From NCBI GenBank assembly GCA_963422465.1, contig OY730172.1, positions 3,844,001-3,908,000 on the forward strand: 64,000 nt of DNA, written 5' to 3'. The notes beneath the pieces are model-generated. The model did not search any database and was not told where the DNA came from. It worked only from the letters and a program-made list of their open reading frames with translations. Positions 1 through 11,599 of the stretch are shown one piece after another. The DNA comes from Lichina pygmaea (taxonomy: Eukaryota; Ascomycota; Lichinomycetes; Lichinales; Lichinaceae). The position numbers and the translations under genes were made by a program. The stretch's first letter is position 1. Every line of letters begins with the position of its first letter.

Positions 1-2514
1 GGACCCCGTGGGACCTGGGCATCATCTGCGTAGGGGGCGACGTACATGATCACACGTACGTGCAAGGCTCCACACATGAAGCGTTCGTCGCCTCAGACCC
101 CAGGGGTTGTTAGTGGCACACGACGGGAGAAGCGAGGCGCAAGAGGCCGAATCGCGTGGCTCGGCGTCTTGGCTGACCTGTCTCGTCTCGTCTCGTCTGC
201 AGGGTTGATCGGGCTGATCAAGGCTGACGATAAGATCGTCGGAGCTTCATTCGACATTCTGTCCCCAGAAGGCCTCTTCTTGGTGCCGCGGTACGTCACC
301 CGGCCCCGTACTCAGTCCCCCCCCCCTGCAAGGGGAGAGAGACTTTGCAGCTACTGCCACGAAGAGGCGCTCATCCGATCCAGAATCTTCTCGGTGCTGA
401 GCCTGTACCCCTACTTTGGCACGCTGGTGGGTGGCACAGTCGCTATGCGATGCCCGGTTCTGACATGCTCACAGATTCCGTGCCCGAAAGAGATGGTGAG
501 CGGTGCCAGCCACGTTGCGTCGAGACGACGCTGAAACAGGCTCGGCAGACCAAACTCTTCCTCAAGCTCCTGAGCATCGTGGCAATTCTCTACATCGATA
601 ACCTTGCCGACGCGGCCGCATGAGGCCGACGGATCCCTCGACTCCTGACACGGCCCAAGGCTTTCTCACCACGTTTACGCTCCTCGGGCGCGATCATTTC
701 ACGCTGGGCCAGATGTCGTGGATGTTGATCCAGGTCTTCTTTGGGCCAGTTGCCGAGATCATCAGCCTCCCCATACGAAGCTGTGCCGCTGACGACGCTG
801 TCCAAGGTCGTCTTATATCGGCTTCGTAAGTCTACGTCCAACGCTGAAATGAGCCCCCTGGAGAGACGAAGGCTCATGGGAGGTACCAACAGGAGGTGCA
901 GCCCCCCCCCCCCCCCCCCCCCTTTTCTTTTTTCTTCCCCACCTCGGATGGCCGATGTGTCGGCCACGGCTGTGGCACTCGGATCTGTTCCACCCATCGA
1001 CGAGCGTGCATGGCAGATCTCCCCGATACTCGGCCTTCTCCTGATGGTACGCTGGTGTCCCGTGCTCCAACATGCATGCCACGGTTGTGTTGACTCAGCC
1101 ATCAGCTAATCTTCGTCTGCCTCACCAACATCCTACTCATCACGTCTTCGATCAGCTTTCTCAGAAACAGCCTCAGCCAAGTTAGTGTCAGTGTGAAACC
1201 ACCCACCCTCTCCCGCCCAATCAGCCCCCGATCCCGGGTCTGCACTGGCCAGAGACCATCAGGGCCGGAACGCGGGGGGGAGTCCGGTCGGGTGCTGATG
1301 TGTGACAGGTCATGATGCGCGCGAGGTACATAGAGACGCCTGAGGCGGTCCCCATGACGCCCCGAGCGCTGCGAATCGGCATTGGAATCACGGTTCGTTG
1401 ACGAGAGGGATAAACATAGAGAGGAGTGTCTGTTTGAGTAAGACAGCCTGTTGCTTTCCGGTCGTCGCTGGTTATCCGGGCGTGCCGGGCAAGGTTCGGA
1501 GAGGACTGACGAGGGACATGGGCGGGGAGCCTCGTAGGACATCGGTCTTTGTGCTCGAGATAGGAAGTGTTTACCCCTGCAGAGAACCTACTCGGCGTGC
1601 TTTGTCCCCTACCGAACACCGTACCGACATCCGAATCCGAAACGAGGCCTAAAAATGGGCCTCGCGTGCCCCCTAGAGTTCCCCATACAAGCAGCCCACT
1701 GTACGTACGTACTTCCGTACAGTACCTTCTACGGCTGGAGTGCTGCATAACCACCTATGCAGTCAAATCTATTTTGTCGCGCTTTGCTTTTTGGCCGAGC
1801 ACGACCCCGCTTACGCCATCATCTCGCACCGCGATACGTATGTACAGGGTTGTCCAAGCTCACGCAATTCTACCTTCCGCTGGTGAGTCTCGGCTTTCAC
1901 AACGGGCCCTGCCGAGGAGGATCCGGCGAGGAAATGGATGGATTACTGTACATCGTGTTTGTTTTTGGGGTCGAGTTTATTTTTGCGTTCGTCTTTGAGA
2001 TGCATGAACGAGATGGGCTGACCGCACACGATATGCTCCGACCGCGTAGAATCTCTTACCCTTGATGCTGTTGCGGCCGCTTCGACTCGTCCTGTTGACC
2101 GACACTCTGCGTCGCGCTCGGATTCAAACCCATATCAGCCTCGTGTCTGTGATCTGGGCCTTCGAACGCGGTTCCGACCGGTTACGATGGCGGACGGCGT
2201 CTCTCGCGGCCCTAGCTCGGTCGCGGACACCACTGTCAGCCGTGAGTCACCGACTAGCCCCACCGCAAGGGCCGGCGCTTAGGGACGAAACAGCCAATCG
2301 TCGACGACGTCGGCCCCGCAGTCGAGCCTTTGCGGAGACAGCGGCGGCGGCGACGACGACAGCACCGACAGTAGCAGCAGCAAAGGGTACGAGTGCCGGG
2401 CCGACGATGGAGGATTCGTTTCACGTCGACAACCTCGGCAACATTGTGCAGAAGCTGAGTGTCGAGGTCGACCGACTCGCCAAGCGAAGGGCTGAGCAGC
2501 AGCAGCAGCAGTGA
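1..2514 (+). CDS. YVC1: Vacuolar TRP-type cation channel, Yvc1-like (5' end missing)
   Basis: The reading matches the fungal TRP channel of the vacuole membrane, which releases Ca2+ to the cytosol. Exons I can place are 203-290, 384-426, 475-495, 549-597, 660-744, 807-825, 1005-1046, 1106-1180, 1309-1325, 1420-1437, 1538-1566, 1848-1882 and 2050-2514, all phase-consistent; an upstream exon ends near 29, but its junction phase is unresolved. Family landmarks in order are PYFGTLIPC, the stretch ending AILYIGFLTTFTLL, the pore-side MSWMLIQVFFGSSYIGF, the membrane segment LIFVCLTNILLIT, SVFVLE, and NLLPLMLLRPLRLVL. A basic, poly-Gln C-terminal tail with a short predicted coiled coil ends at 2514. 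The intron at 598-659 starts with AT and that at 745-806 with GC; all others are GT-AG. The first could be a damaged splice site, so the gene may be impaired. Family is near certain; exact exons are inferred. Confidence 0.85.
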
Positions 2515-3248
2515 GGTTACAGCTAGGCCCAAAAAAACAACGGAAACAACAGCAGCAGCAGCGACGACAAGCGCATCGAGGCCGCCGACGCCGCCAGGGC
2601 CGCCGGGACCGCGACCGGCATAATCGAGCCCGATGGAGTCACGACGTCGAGTGGGAGCAGGGGGGGGGGGGACCGAACGAGCGACCGAGCGGGCTGCTCG
2701 GCAGCTTCCACCTTTCCTATCTCGTCTCTCCCTTTGCGATCTTGAAACGGGTCTCCGGTCTGAGTTCAACGGCCCCAAGCTGCGCGGTTCGCGCCTGCAC
2801 CTAAGCGATTAGCGGAATCCTTCGTGCATGGCTACCGTGCCATCCCCCGGTCTAGCGCTGTTGGTTGCCAATTTCGGCCTCGGAACGGGTCGCAAGGCGC
2901 AGTGGACTGGGTTGCGACCGGAGTTTGGGGTGGGCCGGACGATCATGGCCCAGGCTCGAAGAGGGAATGCGCCGGTGGCACCGGGGTCGATGTCCTGCCA
3001 CTGCCACCTGAACGGCGTACCGGTACGTACGTACATACGTACGTACGAGGCTACTTCGGTACGGATGCATGCCCGGGCCCCCAGGTCGCTGGGTCTACCG
3101 CGCCTGCCACGGCCCAAAACACATCGGCGCCAGCACCAGAAGCCTCGTTGGCGTAAGCGAGCACGGAACAGGAAAGGGCGCATGCGCAAACCCTGGCCAG
3201 TGGTGGGGTCATCTTTCTGCTCCGTCTGAGAGTGGGATCTGATACGCC

Positions 3249-3336
3249 GCTGCTGCTGCTGCTGTCGCTGCTGTCGCTGCTCTTACTGCTGTCGTTGCTG
3301 CTGTTGTTGCTGTTGCTGCTGCTGCTGCTGCTGCTG
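3249..3336. repeat. CTG microsatellite
   Basis: About 29 trinucleotide units, mostly CTG with interspersed TCG, TTA and TTG variants. It gives a poly-Leu frame that should not be taken for a gene. Confidence 0.9.
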
Positions 3337-3743
3337 GACGTTTGCCAAGGTCAGCAATCCAGGCATCCCCCCCCCCGCTTGTCATGTAGGCTTGTCATGC
3401 AGGCTTGTCATGCATGTTGGAATGTCTTGCGACTTCGCGAAGGGAAGCCCTCGAGATGGAACGTGCCCTCTCTCGTGTGTGTTTGGACGTGGTGTGTGCG
3501 TGTGTGTGCGTGCGTGAGTGTGATCGGCCGGAACGGCCCAGGAACGGAATATTCCAAACAAAGATCAGAGTCACAGCCCGCATGTTAGAAGTCGAGGAAT
3601 TAATAGCTTTCTCACACCCCCAAGGATGACGAAGATGATGCTGATGATGGTCATTGTCGTGCTATACTCTCTACCGTCACGGTACGGATGCTCCTGTGCC
3701 GGGTCGCGAGCGAGGCCGTATCTCGCTCATCTGACCCTTCGCC

Positions 3744-3813
3744 GTCGACGGTCGACGGTCGACGGTCGACGGTCGACGGTCGACGGTCGACGGTCGACGG
3801 TCGACGGTCGACG
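3744..3813. repeat. Ten perfect 7-bp units, GTCGACG
   Basis: Ten identical head-to-tail copies of GTCGACG. Each unit contains the SalI palindrome GTCGAC, so the array can fold on either strand. It lies about 370 bp upstream of the zinc-finger start codon. Confidence 0.95.
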
Positions 3814-4179
3814 TCGAGGCCTCCCGTTTCTGTTGGTATAATACGTCCTCCCCCCCTCCTTCCTCCCCTCACCTGGTCTCCACGTCTCCACGCCACCGCT
3901 CCCCTCCGTCGCCTCCCCTCCTCGTTCGTCTGTCTTTGCGCAATCAACCTTGACTTCACATCACGTCTCGGCCGCACCGCCTCCACCTCCAGTTGGAACA
4001 CCTTCCGACCCTCGATTCGAGCCTCGCCATAGAGTCGTTGGAATCTGAATCCTTCTTCCCCTGACACCGCTTGGCGACTGGATCGCTGGCGCTTATAGAG
4101 CCACAAAGCTCCTTCTCCTTCCTTCTCCTCCTCCTCCTCCTCCTCCTCCTCCTCCTTCTACCTCACCACACCATTCGTC

Positions 4180-5850
4180 ATGGCGCGTCACAGTTATCAC
4201 CAGCAGCACCAGCACCAGCACCAGCAAGAAATGGTTCGACTCGACACGTCGGCCACGGTGTCGGACCCGGGAGAACCCTACATGCTGCACCATCATCAGC
4301 ACCGCCGTCAGCTTCAACATCAGTCGGCTGGTCACGGGCTCGGCCTGATGGACTGCTCGCTACCGTATGCATTGCACGGCGTCGTTGGTGGCGCGCCTGC
4401 GTCCCCTGCGCCGTCCCTGCCCTGGTCACACTCCACCTTCCACGGCCAGCTCCAACCGGCCACACCCGAAGCCTGCCACAGCCGCTCGTCCATCGCGTAC
4501 GACTACATGCCCGCATTTCAGCCGTCGTCGCCCGCGGCGACCTCGGCCGGCTCCCCGTTCCCCCTGACGTCGACCTGCCTGCCTGAAGCCTCGCCGTCGC
4601 CCAAAGGCTTCGGCGCCCAGTCGCACCGGTCCTCGCTCTCGTCCGACGTCGACACCTCCGGCTACAGCTCGCCGCACGAGTCCGACCCTAGCTTCGGCTC
4701 CCATCCGATCCTGGCCGGCTCCCAGGACTGGCTCGCGCACGATATCGGGGACTTGAGCTTGCAGGCGTCGCTCTCGCACGAGGCCCGCGACCGTCTCGAG
4801 GCCCTGCTGCCGTCCACGTCCCCGTCCACGGCGTTCGAGCAGGTCGTCGACGACGTCGGCGGCTCGAGCCCGGCCCCGCACGACCGGCCGCGTCCGCACA
4901 CGTACGAGGGGGCCAGTTTCCCTTCCGCCGGCCGGCTAAGCCCGGCGCCGTCCAGCCACGACGGCCGCCGTCCGTCGGCGACCCGGATCCAGTTTCCGCT
5001 GTCGGGCTCGGCCGCTCGCTCGCCGCGCAAGCGTCGCCAGCTGACGTCCAAGGCCGAAGCCAACCACGAGTGCGAGATCTGCCACAAGTTCTTCGAGCGC
5101 CGCTACAACTACCGCGCCCACATGGCCACGCACGATCCCGATCGAGCCCATCCGCACAAGTGCGAGTTCGAATGGTGCGATCGGAAGTTCGTGCGGAAGA
5201 CCGACCTCATGAGGCATCATCAGAGCGTGAGTTGCCGCGGCAGCGAGGCGACGAGCCGGGCAAAAACGGCAGCAGACGGAGGGGCTGATCAAGCTTTTCC
5301 CTAAAGGTGCATCTGAAGCAACGAGAGTTTAGATGCGAGATGTGCTCGCGTCCCTTTGCGCGAAAAGATACCCTCCGAAGGTGAGTTCCGCCGCCATCGT
5401 CACCGCCCCTTTGAGACATCTGCCGCTCGTTCTCGCTCGAAACGGCGCGTCGTACGGGCTGCCATCACCGAACGAGAGGGCTGACTCCCTACCGCCTGCT
5501 ACAGACACACCGAAGACGGCTGCGCCAAGAGATTCCAAGTACCGCCCGAGATGTTTCATCTTTCGACGTCTCCGAACGTGCACGCGATCCCGCGGCTGTC
5601 TCCGTGCTCCGTCTCGTCTCCCGACTCGACGACGACGACCGTCCCGCTCGAGCTGAGCCACGCGAGCGAGTACCTGCCGCCTGGAGCGGCGGCAGCGGCG
5701 GCAGCGGCGGCAGCGAGATACTACACCGACGCCGAAGCGCCCTGCATCACGCTCCTGCCGACGACGGGCGGTCCCTCGATGGTCCCAACCATGGCGGACG
5801 CTCCGTCCATGACCGGCCACATCTCGGCAGGCACCGTAGGATACTGGTGA
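4180..5850 (+). CDS. C2H2 zinc-finger transcription factor
   Basis: Exons 4180-5226, 5307-5380 and 5505-5850 give 488 residues with GT-AG introns in consistent phases. A His/Gln-rich start and a long Ser/Pro-rich region (about residues 20-300) come before three zinc fingers: CEICHKFF...HMATH, then C-x4-C of CEFEWC...HHQSVH, then CEMCSRPFARKDTLRRH. The last finger is split by the second intron. After the fingers come a Ser/Thr-rich stretch, a nine-residue poly-Ala run and a hydrophobic tail. The finger spacing is that of fungal sequence-specific DNA-binding factors with a disordered activation region; the finger sequence does not let me name an orthologue. ATG at 4180 follows a CTC-rich leader and is the first in frame. 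Confidence 0.88.
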
Positions 5851-5947
5851 CGACGATGACGATTCCTTCCTTCTCCCTTCTGGATCGAACAGGACGCAAA
5901 GCAGAGAAAGTCTCTTTACCAATCGGTTTCATCGCATGACATACGAT

Positions 5948-5998
5948 AGCGGCAACATCAGCGGCAACATCAGCGGCAACATCAGCGGCAACACCAAC
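5948..5998. repeat. 12-bp minisatellite (AGCGGCAACATC)
   Basis: Four head-to-tail units of 12 bp, the last slightly altered, in the 3' region of the zinc-finger gene. The period is divisible by three, but no start or stop context suggests translation. Confidence 0.85.
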
Positions 5999-7796
5999 GG
6001 CGGCGGCGGCGATAGCGCGTGTCGAATCGAACCATATCTCCGCTAGCGGAGAAGAAGAAGCAACCCGGGAACAGTGCGTTACTTCATATTAGAAGCCCGG
6101 GGAGAAGGGAGAGAACAGGGAACGGCAAAAGCGAAGCGGTGTTCATCTGTCTTGTACATGGTTTTTCTCTTTTTCTTTTTTGTTCGTGCTTTCTCTTTTT
6201 CTTTTTTGTTCCTGCTTTCACTTGTTCATCTTCGTCGGCGTCTCTTTCTTTCCTTCTTTTCTTTTCGCCATGGGCTTGCTCCCAAAAGAAATAGACAACC
6301 CAGCGTTCACTTTCTATTATCTTTTCCATTGTTTTTTCTTGTGTCTATCTTTTCTTTTCTACGTTTTCTACGTTTTCTACGGTTTTCTGTGGTCTTTTCG
6401 AGTCCCTGCGACGCACTTGGGACTGACTTGGGACCCTGGTTTGGCGGACCCTGGCGGTCATGGTCCCCTTTTCCAAGCCTAGACGAGCCTGTGATATACC
6501 CTATACCCCTACCATATTTCATATCCCTCATGACCCTATGCTATACACACACACCCACCCCCGGCGGGTCCATCTTTGCTCCCTCTCAACGATCTGTGGT
6601 CCACTTCCACAGACCACTCTATTCTATCCTCGCTCTCTAGTCCCAACTCCCACCTCCCATCTCCCACCTTTCGCAATTCCCCCCCCCCCCCCCCCCCCCG
6701 GGGGCTCTTTCACGTTCGACATAATTCCTTGTTCGTGTCCTTTCACTCCATGCTTACGCTAAACGGGCTGTACAAGCTGGCATCTGAGGTCACGCAGGAT
6801 GCATTTGGGTCCACGCGACAAGGAGAAGGTGTTGTGGGGTATGAATATAAATGTGGAGGTGGATATGGACATGGATTGAATACTACTGAAGTTTCGAACA
6901 ATGATAGACAGATACAATTAACGATACAGTTTCGTACTGAGAAATGAGAAATGATGAATGAGAATGAGACCTGAGAGTCGAACGTATCTACAGTACCTGT
7001 ATAACCCGTGCCTGCTCTACGTCCAGTACTTCGTACGTCATGAGCACATTGAACGGCGGATGCAGCCCTATCCTGCAGTAATCCTGGTTTTACTTGGTCC
7101 CACTACGTATCTACAGTACCGTGTCTATATCGATAGCTTGCCTCCCCCCCCTCTCTCTCTCTCTCTCCTCTCCTCTCTCTCTCGGCTCTTTTCCACACCA
7201 GCGTCATAGTCCCTTGTACGACGATGATCCCAAGGGTCGTTTGACACTACCATATGTCTGCGCTACCGGTACTGTACGTCTGCCCTACTGTATGTCTGCT
7301 CTAGCGTATTTCTGCAGCCCTTGAAGGGCAGGTTGAACAAGGGTACGGTGGGAGCACATGATAGCTGCCGAAAATACTTCTTGGAGGTACGTATGGAGTG
7401 GCTGGTTGTGGTTGTAGTGGGGATGGTGGTGGGAATGGTGGTGGTATTGGTGGTAGGACTCGACACTGCCGGCAGGAGGAAGCGATGGTCACGGTACCTG
7501 CCTTGCTTTCTGCGTTTCAGATCCCTGACGGTTCATCGCCCCGCCCTCCAGTGGCCACCCCCCCCCCCCCCCCCCCCCCCCCAACACACCATCTCGAAGT
7601 GACTATGTTGGGTGTGTTGGGTGTCACACGTGTGTTGGTTGTTGAGTGTCGGTTGCACGTTACAGTACATGACAACAGATAGAGATGGGAGACCAACACA
7701 ACAACGTAGGACAGACAGATTATGTGAGTACTGTACTCGGTACAGTACTTGCTAGGCGCAGCAAGCAAGCGATGAGACCGTGAAGTGGACCTGCTA

Positions 7797-7973
7797 CAGT
7801 GTCACGACACAAGTCTGCGCACACCAGTACAAGCTGTCAGCTGCTACTTTCATAAGTAATACCACTAGATTGACGGGTTACACCAGTAACAATAAGCAGC
7901 TATGTATTGACTCTCCAGAGTAACTCGAGGTAGATTTTGTATGGAGGTGTAGCAGACTATTGTCGTGCCACTG
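7797..7973. mobile_element. Tc1/mariner-type MITE, copy 1 (diverged)
   Basis: A 177-bp element flanked by TA on both sides (7795-7796 and 7974-7975). Its ends form an inverted repeat beginning CAGTGTCACGACACA at the left and closing with TTGTCGTGCCACTG at the right. The same ends and length occur at 28076-28243. It has no coding capacity. TA duplication and CAGTG ends are the Tc1/mariner signature, so it was probably moved by a transposase supplied elsewhere. Its interior and right end have drifted more than copy 2, so it looks older. Confidence 0.8.
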
Positions 7974-9816
7974 TATTCTGATCACGGTTGTACCGTAGCT
8001 AAAGTAGCTGTGTCGTTGTTGTAGTCGTCGTCATTGAGCTTTGGGGTTTGGGGCCTAAGGTCTGAGGGATGGGCTTTGAGGTCTGGGCCTTGGACTGGGT
8101 CGTGTTACAGGGCGTACAGTACCGGACATTACAATGCCTCCAACGCATACAAGGCATCCAAGGCATATACATCACCCTCAACCCCTGTCCCTGTCATTTT
8201 CGTTGCCCTTGTCCTTGCTGTACGTACAGAAAGAAGCGTGAAAGTGCCAGTACGGAGATAGTATTTCCTATGATCTACTTATGTACCGATGTGTTTCATG
8301 TGGTCCCTCCTCACATAGCCTCCTTCCTGTCACTCTTTTGTTCCTCTGCTGCTCTACGTGTAGAGCTATGGTATAATTACTATTCTTTGATTGTTGATGG
8401 TGTAGCTGCGTCCGAAAGGATAAGGACGGCATGTGCATGGCACCCTGTCCTACCTGATTGGGTTTACTCTGTACCGGTACGGAGTACAGTACCGTACGGT
8501 AGAAGGATGGACATGATGCTGCTGCCTGGCGATGGGTCAACATCGCAGCGTTTTCCGGAAAAGCTGGGCGTGCCTGTTTGAGGTTTGTTCGGTGTGAGCT
8601 ATCCCGCAGTGGCCATTTTTAGTTCTTGAAACAACAGTGTTCTACAGTAGACCACTGGGGGGTGCGAGTAAGCGGGTGTGATGTAATGCACGGGTCTTGC
8701 CGCCCGTGGGACGATGAGCCTAGAATAGCTCCTTATTGGAGGGCTGATTACTAATAAGATGACTCAAGTACGATACGTACGATCGATCAGTAAGCGGCGT
8801 GGGTTATCACGTGATATTGCCTCCAACTGAGCTCATATTGAGCTTGCAGCTATCTAGTACTTTGTATGACTACCGTTGGCATCAATGACTGCCTGGCAAC
8901 AAGCTGGCATAGAATCAAGCTTGCAGGCGTTCATCCTGAGCCATCTGGTGACGCTCTGAGGTTAATGGCACTTCCATGGCCTTGGTGGGTTGAGTTGTCA
9001 TGTCCATACGAGGTACAGCGTAACATCAACAACCTCGTACTCGTGAGTCAGCCAACCACGTGCCACCTTTCCCTACGATCATCATACGTGGCTGTTGTTG
9101 TTTGATGGCAGTGCTGGAGGAGAGCAAGCCCGCGGAAAGAGAGGTAGAGGCGCATTTGACCATTAAAGAGGTACGAGACGCTTATTGCTCTTCGAAGAGG
9201 ATATGAGCTCTCAGTCTCTCTGTACTTCGTACGTACGTACGGAAGTACGGTTGAAGTGTTCTGCACGGCGACCGTATCAGCTATACGAGGACCGATTGAC
9301 TTGTACATACCTTCATACGTTGAGAGTACTCGCACCGTATTCATTCTCATCCACCTGTGAGAACAGCATGCAGAAAGAGGCTGTGGAGCTTGACCAAGCC
9401 ATCTGGTCGGCCTAAGACCTGACCGGGGATGCTGAATGTCAATCTGAGAAGTACAGGTAATCATGGCCTCGTACAAGTAAGTACGTAAAATTACAGCAAG
9501 CACGAAAGATCTTGGCCACAGCTCGTTTCCTTTCAGCGTCGTGTGCGAGCGTCCTTGCTCTCCCGGCTAAATCTTTCTCGGCACTGTTTACTAGAACATC
9601 GCCATGCGATCTGTTGTAATACGTACGTACGGAGTACTCCGTACATACGTACAACAGCGCGCCTCCCGCGTGATCTACGAAATGATTGCTGGCAAAGACT
9701 ACTGTCTTTCCGTTCAGAGGAATGATCGTACATCTACGATTCGTCAGCTGATGATAAATCCTCGAGGGAACCAGTCGACGGCTTGATGTCTTGGTTTCCC
9801 TGGCATATGCCACCTC

Positions 9817-11433
9817 ATGTGTCGTCTGCTGCGGGTTACGTGGGGCCTGGGGATACTCTCCGCTACTCTCTGCAGCCCTCTGGCCAGCGTTGGCGAAGCA
9901 TCGTCCGCCGGATCCAAGTCCTTACGAGACTCATCTGGCCACAAAGTCGGCCATGTCAGCCCTCAAGGCCAAGAAAGGCGGCTCGACCTCCGCTGGGCTG
10001 ATGCGGTGCTGGCCAAGAGAAGCACTGGTCCGACCGACCTAGGGCCCGACAATGGTGATCCCAAACAGGGCGAAGGGGCCTCGGCGGGCACGCCACAGCA
10101 TCAAGCGGCAGCCTCGCCGCTGCCATCTCCTCCTTTCCCTCGTCACGGCCCAATCTCGGATCTCACCAGGGAAGCGCTTTCTATGGTTTTCCCACCCGAA
10201 GTTGTCGAAAAGTATGAGAGATTGCGAAAGGCGAAAGCCCAAAACGAACGCATCAGGTCTGGGTCGGAGACGACCGATGATGACGGCACGCCCTTGACAG
10301 CCGAACAACGCGAACAGATCAAGAGAGATGTGGCAGCCTATACAAGAATGCGCCGTCAGCTGATCAAAGAGCTGATCGAATCATACCAGGCCAGCGAGGA
10401 ATTGATCGCGCGAGAAGCGGCCAACCGTGACGCTATAATTACCCGTCTGAGCGAAGCCGGCAAGGAGCGCTCCGCGATTGGGAAGATCGAGCGGGCCAGA
10501 TGGACGGAGCTTGGAAATCGCGTCGGTGCCGGGACGGCAACGCCGGAAGAGGTCAGCGAGTGGCAAGAACTGGATAGAAAGCGCCTGAACAGGAATCAGA
10601 CCAAACGGGAACAATACGCCAAGCGCATGCGGAGGAATCGAGAGGAACGCAGAGCGGTGCTCGACCTTCGCGCCAAGTACGGCGCGGCTACCGTCGAAGA
10701 ACTACGGGAGCTGAAGAAACTGAGGCGGATGCTGGGCTCAGTTGAAGGGGAACCTCAGCTCGACGATCCCGACCCTCCCAAGAGCCCCTCAGGCCAGAAA
10801 CGATCGCGGCGGAAGGAGCTGAAGCCAATCGTCGAGAGCGGCGCCGCCGACGCTCAACAGCTTCGAGAATGGGCAGAGCTCGAACGGAAGCGGGAAGTAG
10901 TTCGACTGCGCAGGCTCCGTCGTCGCGTGGAGAAGGGCGAAGCGACGGCGAGGGAGCTACGGGAGCTTGAAGTGCTCCGCAAGAAGCTTGTTGACGAGGA
11001 CATTGCTGCGGCCGAGGCGCAACGGCAGCGCGACGCACAGAAGGCTCGAAGGGACGAGCTGCTCGGTCGCGTCGCCGCAAAGCGAGCGACGCTGGCCGAG
11101 CAGGCCGAGTTTGACACCTTGGAGCGTCTGCTCTACCCCGTCAACGACGGCGACGCGACCGCCCCCACCGACGTCAATGAGCTGCGGCTGGAGGCGATCG
11201 CAGGGGGGCCAGGCCAGGCGCCTCTCAGGAGGGTTCGTACCGGTGGCAACCCTTTCCTTCGGCAGTGGAAGCCCGAGGCCATCGGCGACGCCGTCTCGAG
11301 CCTGCCGCAACGGACGTACAAGGGCATGATCGATCTCGGGACGACGATCGGCAACGCCTTCGGCGACGGCGGAGGATATGGTTCACCGCGACCGGGTGCG
11401 CCGGCGCTGCGGCCGCTTGGCGTACGACGGTGA
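9817..11433 (+). CDS. Predicted secreted, charged repeat protein (538 aa), unknown function
   Basis: A single uninterrupted frame begins with a classic signal peptide (basic MCRLLR, hydrophobic core to about residue 20, likely cut near SVGEA). After a Pro/Ser-rich stretch (about 70-125) comes a long Arg/Glu/Lys-rich, mostly helical region to about 430. That region holds at least four degenerate copies of a motif like G-x-A-T-x3-E-[LV]-x-E-[LW]-x2-L-x-R-K, for example VGAGTATPEEVSEWQELDRK and VEKGEATARELRELEVLRKK. A Gly/Pro-rich tail ends in GVRR. The mature part lacks cysteine. I do not recognise a family; the secretion signal and position beside repeat-rich DNA make an effector or cell-surface role possible, but that is inference. 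The ATG at 9817 is chosen because the signal peptide starts there. Confidence 0.75.
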   Translation: MCRLLRVTWGLGILSATLCSPLASVGEASSAGSKSLRDSSGHKVGHVSPQGQERRLDLRWADAVLAKRSTGPTDLGPDNGDPKQGEGASAGTPQHQAAASPLPSPPFPRHGPISDLTREALSMVFPPEVVEKYERLRKAKAQNERIRSGSETTDDDGTPLTAEQREQIKRDVAAYTRMRRQLIKELIESYQASEELIAREAANRDAIITRLSEAGKERSAIGKIERARWTELGNRVGAGTATPEEVSEWQELDRKRLNRNQTKREQYAKRMRRNREERRAVLDLRAKYGAATVEELRELKKLRRMLGSVEGEPQLDDPDPPKSPSGQKRSRRKELKPIVESGAADAQQLREWAELERKREVVRLRRLRRRVEKGEATARELRELEVLRKKLVDEDIAAAEAQRQRDAQKARRDELLGRVAAKRATLAEQAEFDTLERLLYPVNDGDATAPTDVNELRLEAIAGGPGQAPLRRVRTGGNPFLRQWKPEAIGDAVSSLPQRTYKGMIDLGTTIGNAFGDGGGYGSPRPGAPALRPLGVRR

Positions 11434-11599
11434 ATCATGTCCCGGTCACTCAAGTATTTCTCTCCTTCTCCGTCTTTGGATGCTTCTTCGGATGCTTCAA
11501 ATGATCCATCCCTGCCATCCAATCAAAGAAGGCCTGGTCAAAATTTCCCGACTGTTTATTCAGACTAGATCCATGCCGTCGTGCCTTGTACATTAGTCT

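Larger units (their letters stand above)
2515..4179. other. Intergenic, low complexity; leader of the zinc-finger gene
   Basis: No reading frame here resembles a known protein. The stretch holds a poly-G tract near 2660, a CTG microsatellite, a GTCGACG minisatellite and a long CT/CTC-rich tract at about 3840-4160. Pyrimidine-rich tracts of this sort are common just upstream of fungal start codons, so the last 300 bases are probably the promoter and leader of the next gene. Confidence 0.6.
5851..9816. other. Gene-free, repeat-rich intergenic region
   Basis: From 6130 to 6420 the plus strand is T-rich, then CT-rich, with long C runs near 6680 and 7560 and CT microsatellite near 7150. From about 7000 on, many short GTAC palindromes appear. 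No frame shows a recognisable domain. It contains the MITE at 7797. The final ~300 bp should hold the promoter of the secreted protein at 9817. Confidence 0.6.

Noticed and set aside
1560-1566. A second AT-starting intron in the TRP channel gene
   Set aside because: A normal GT donor at 1567 joined to the acceptor at 1847 gives a better match to the family, so no odd splice site is needed there.
3249-3336. Poly-leucine signal peptide gene
   Set aside because: It is a CTG microsatellite with no following domain.
5948-5998. CRISPR-like or regulatory array
   Set aside because: Direct 12-bp repeats without spacers in a eukaryotic 3' region; simple minisatellite.
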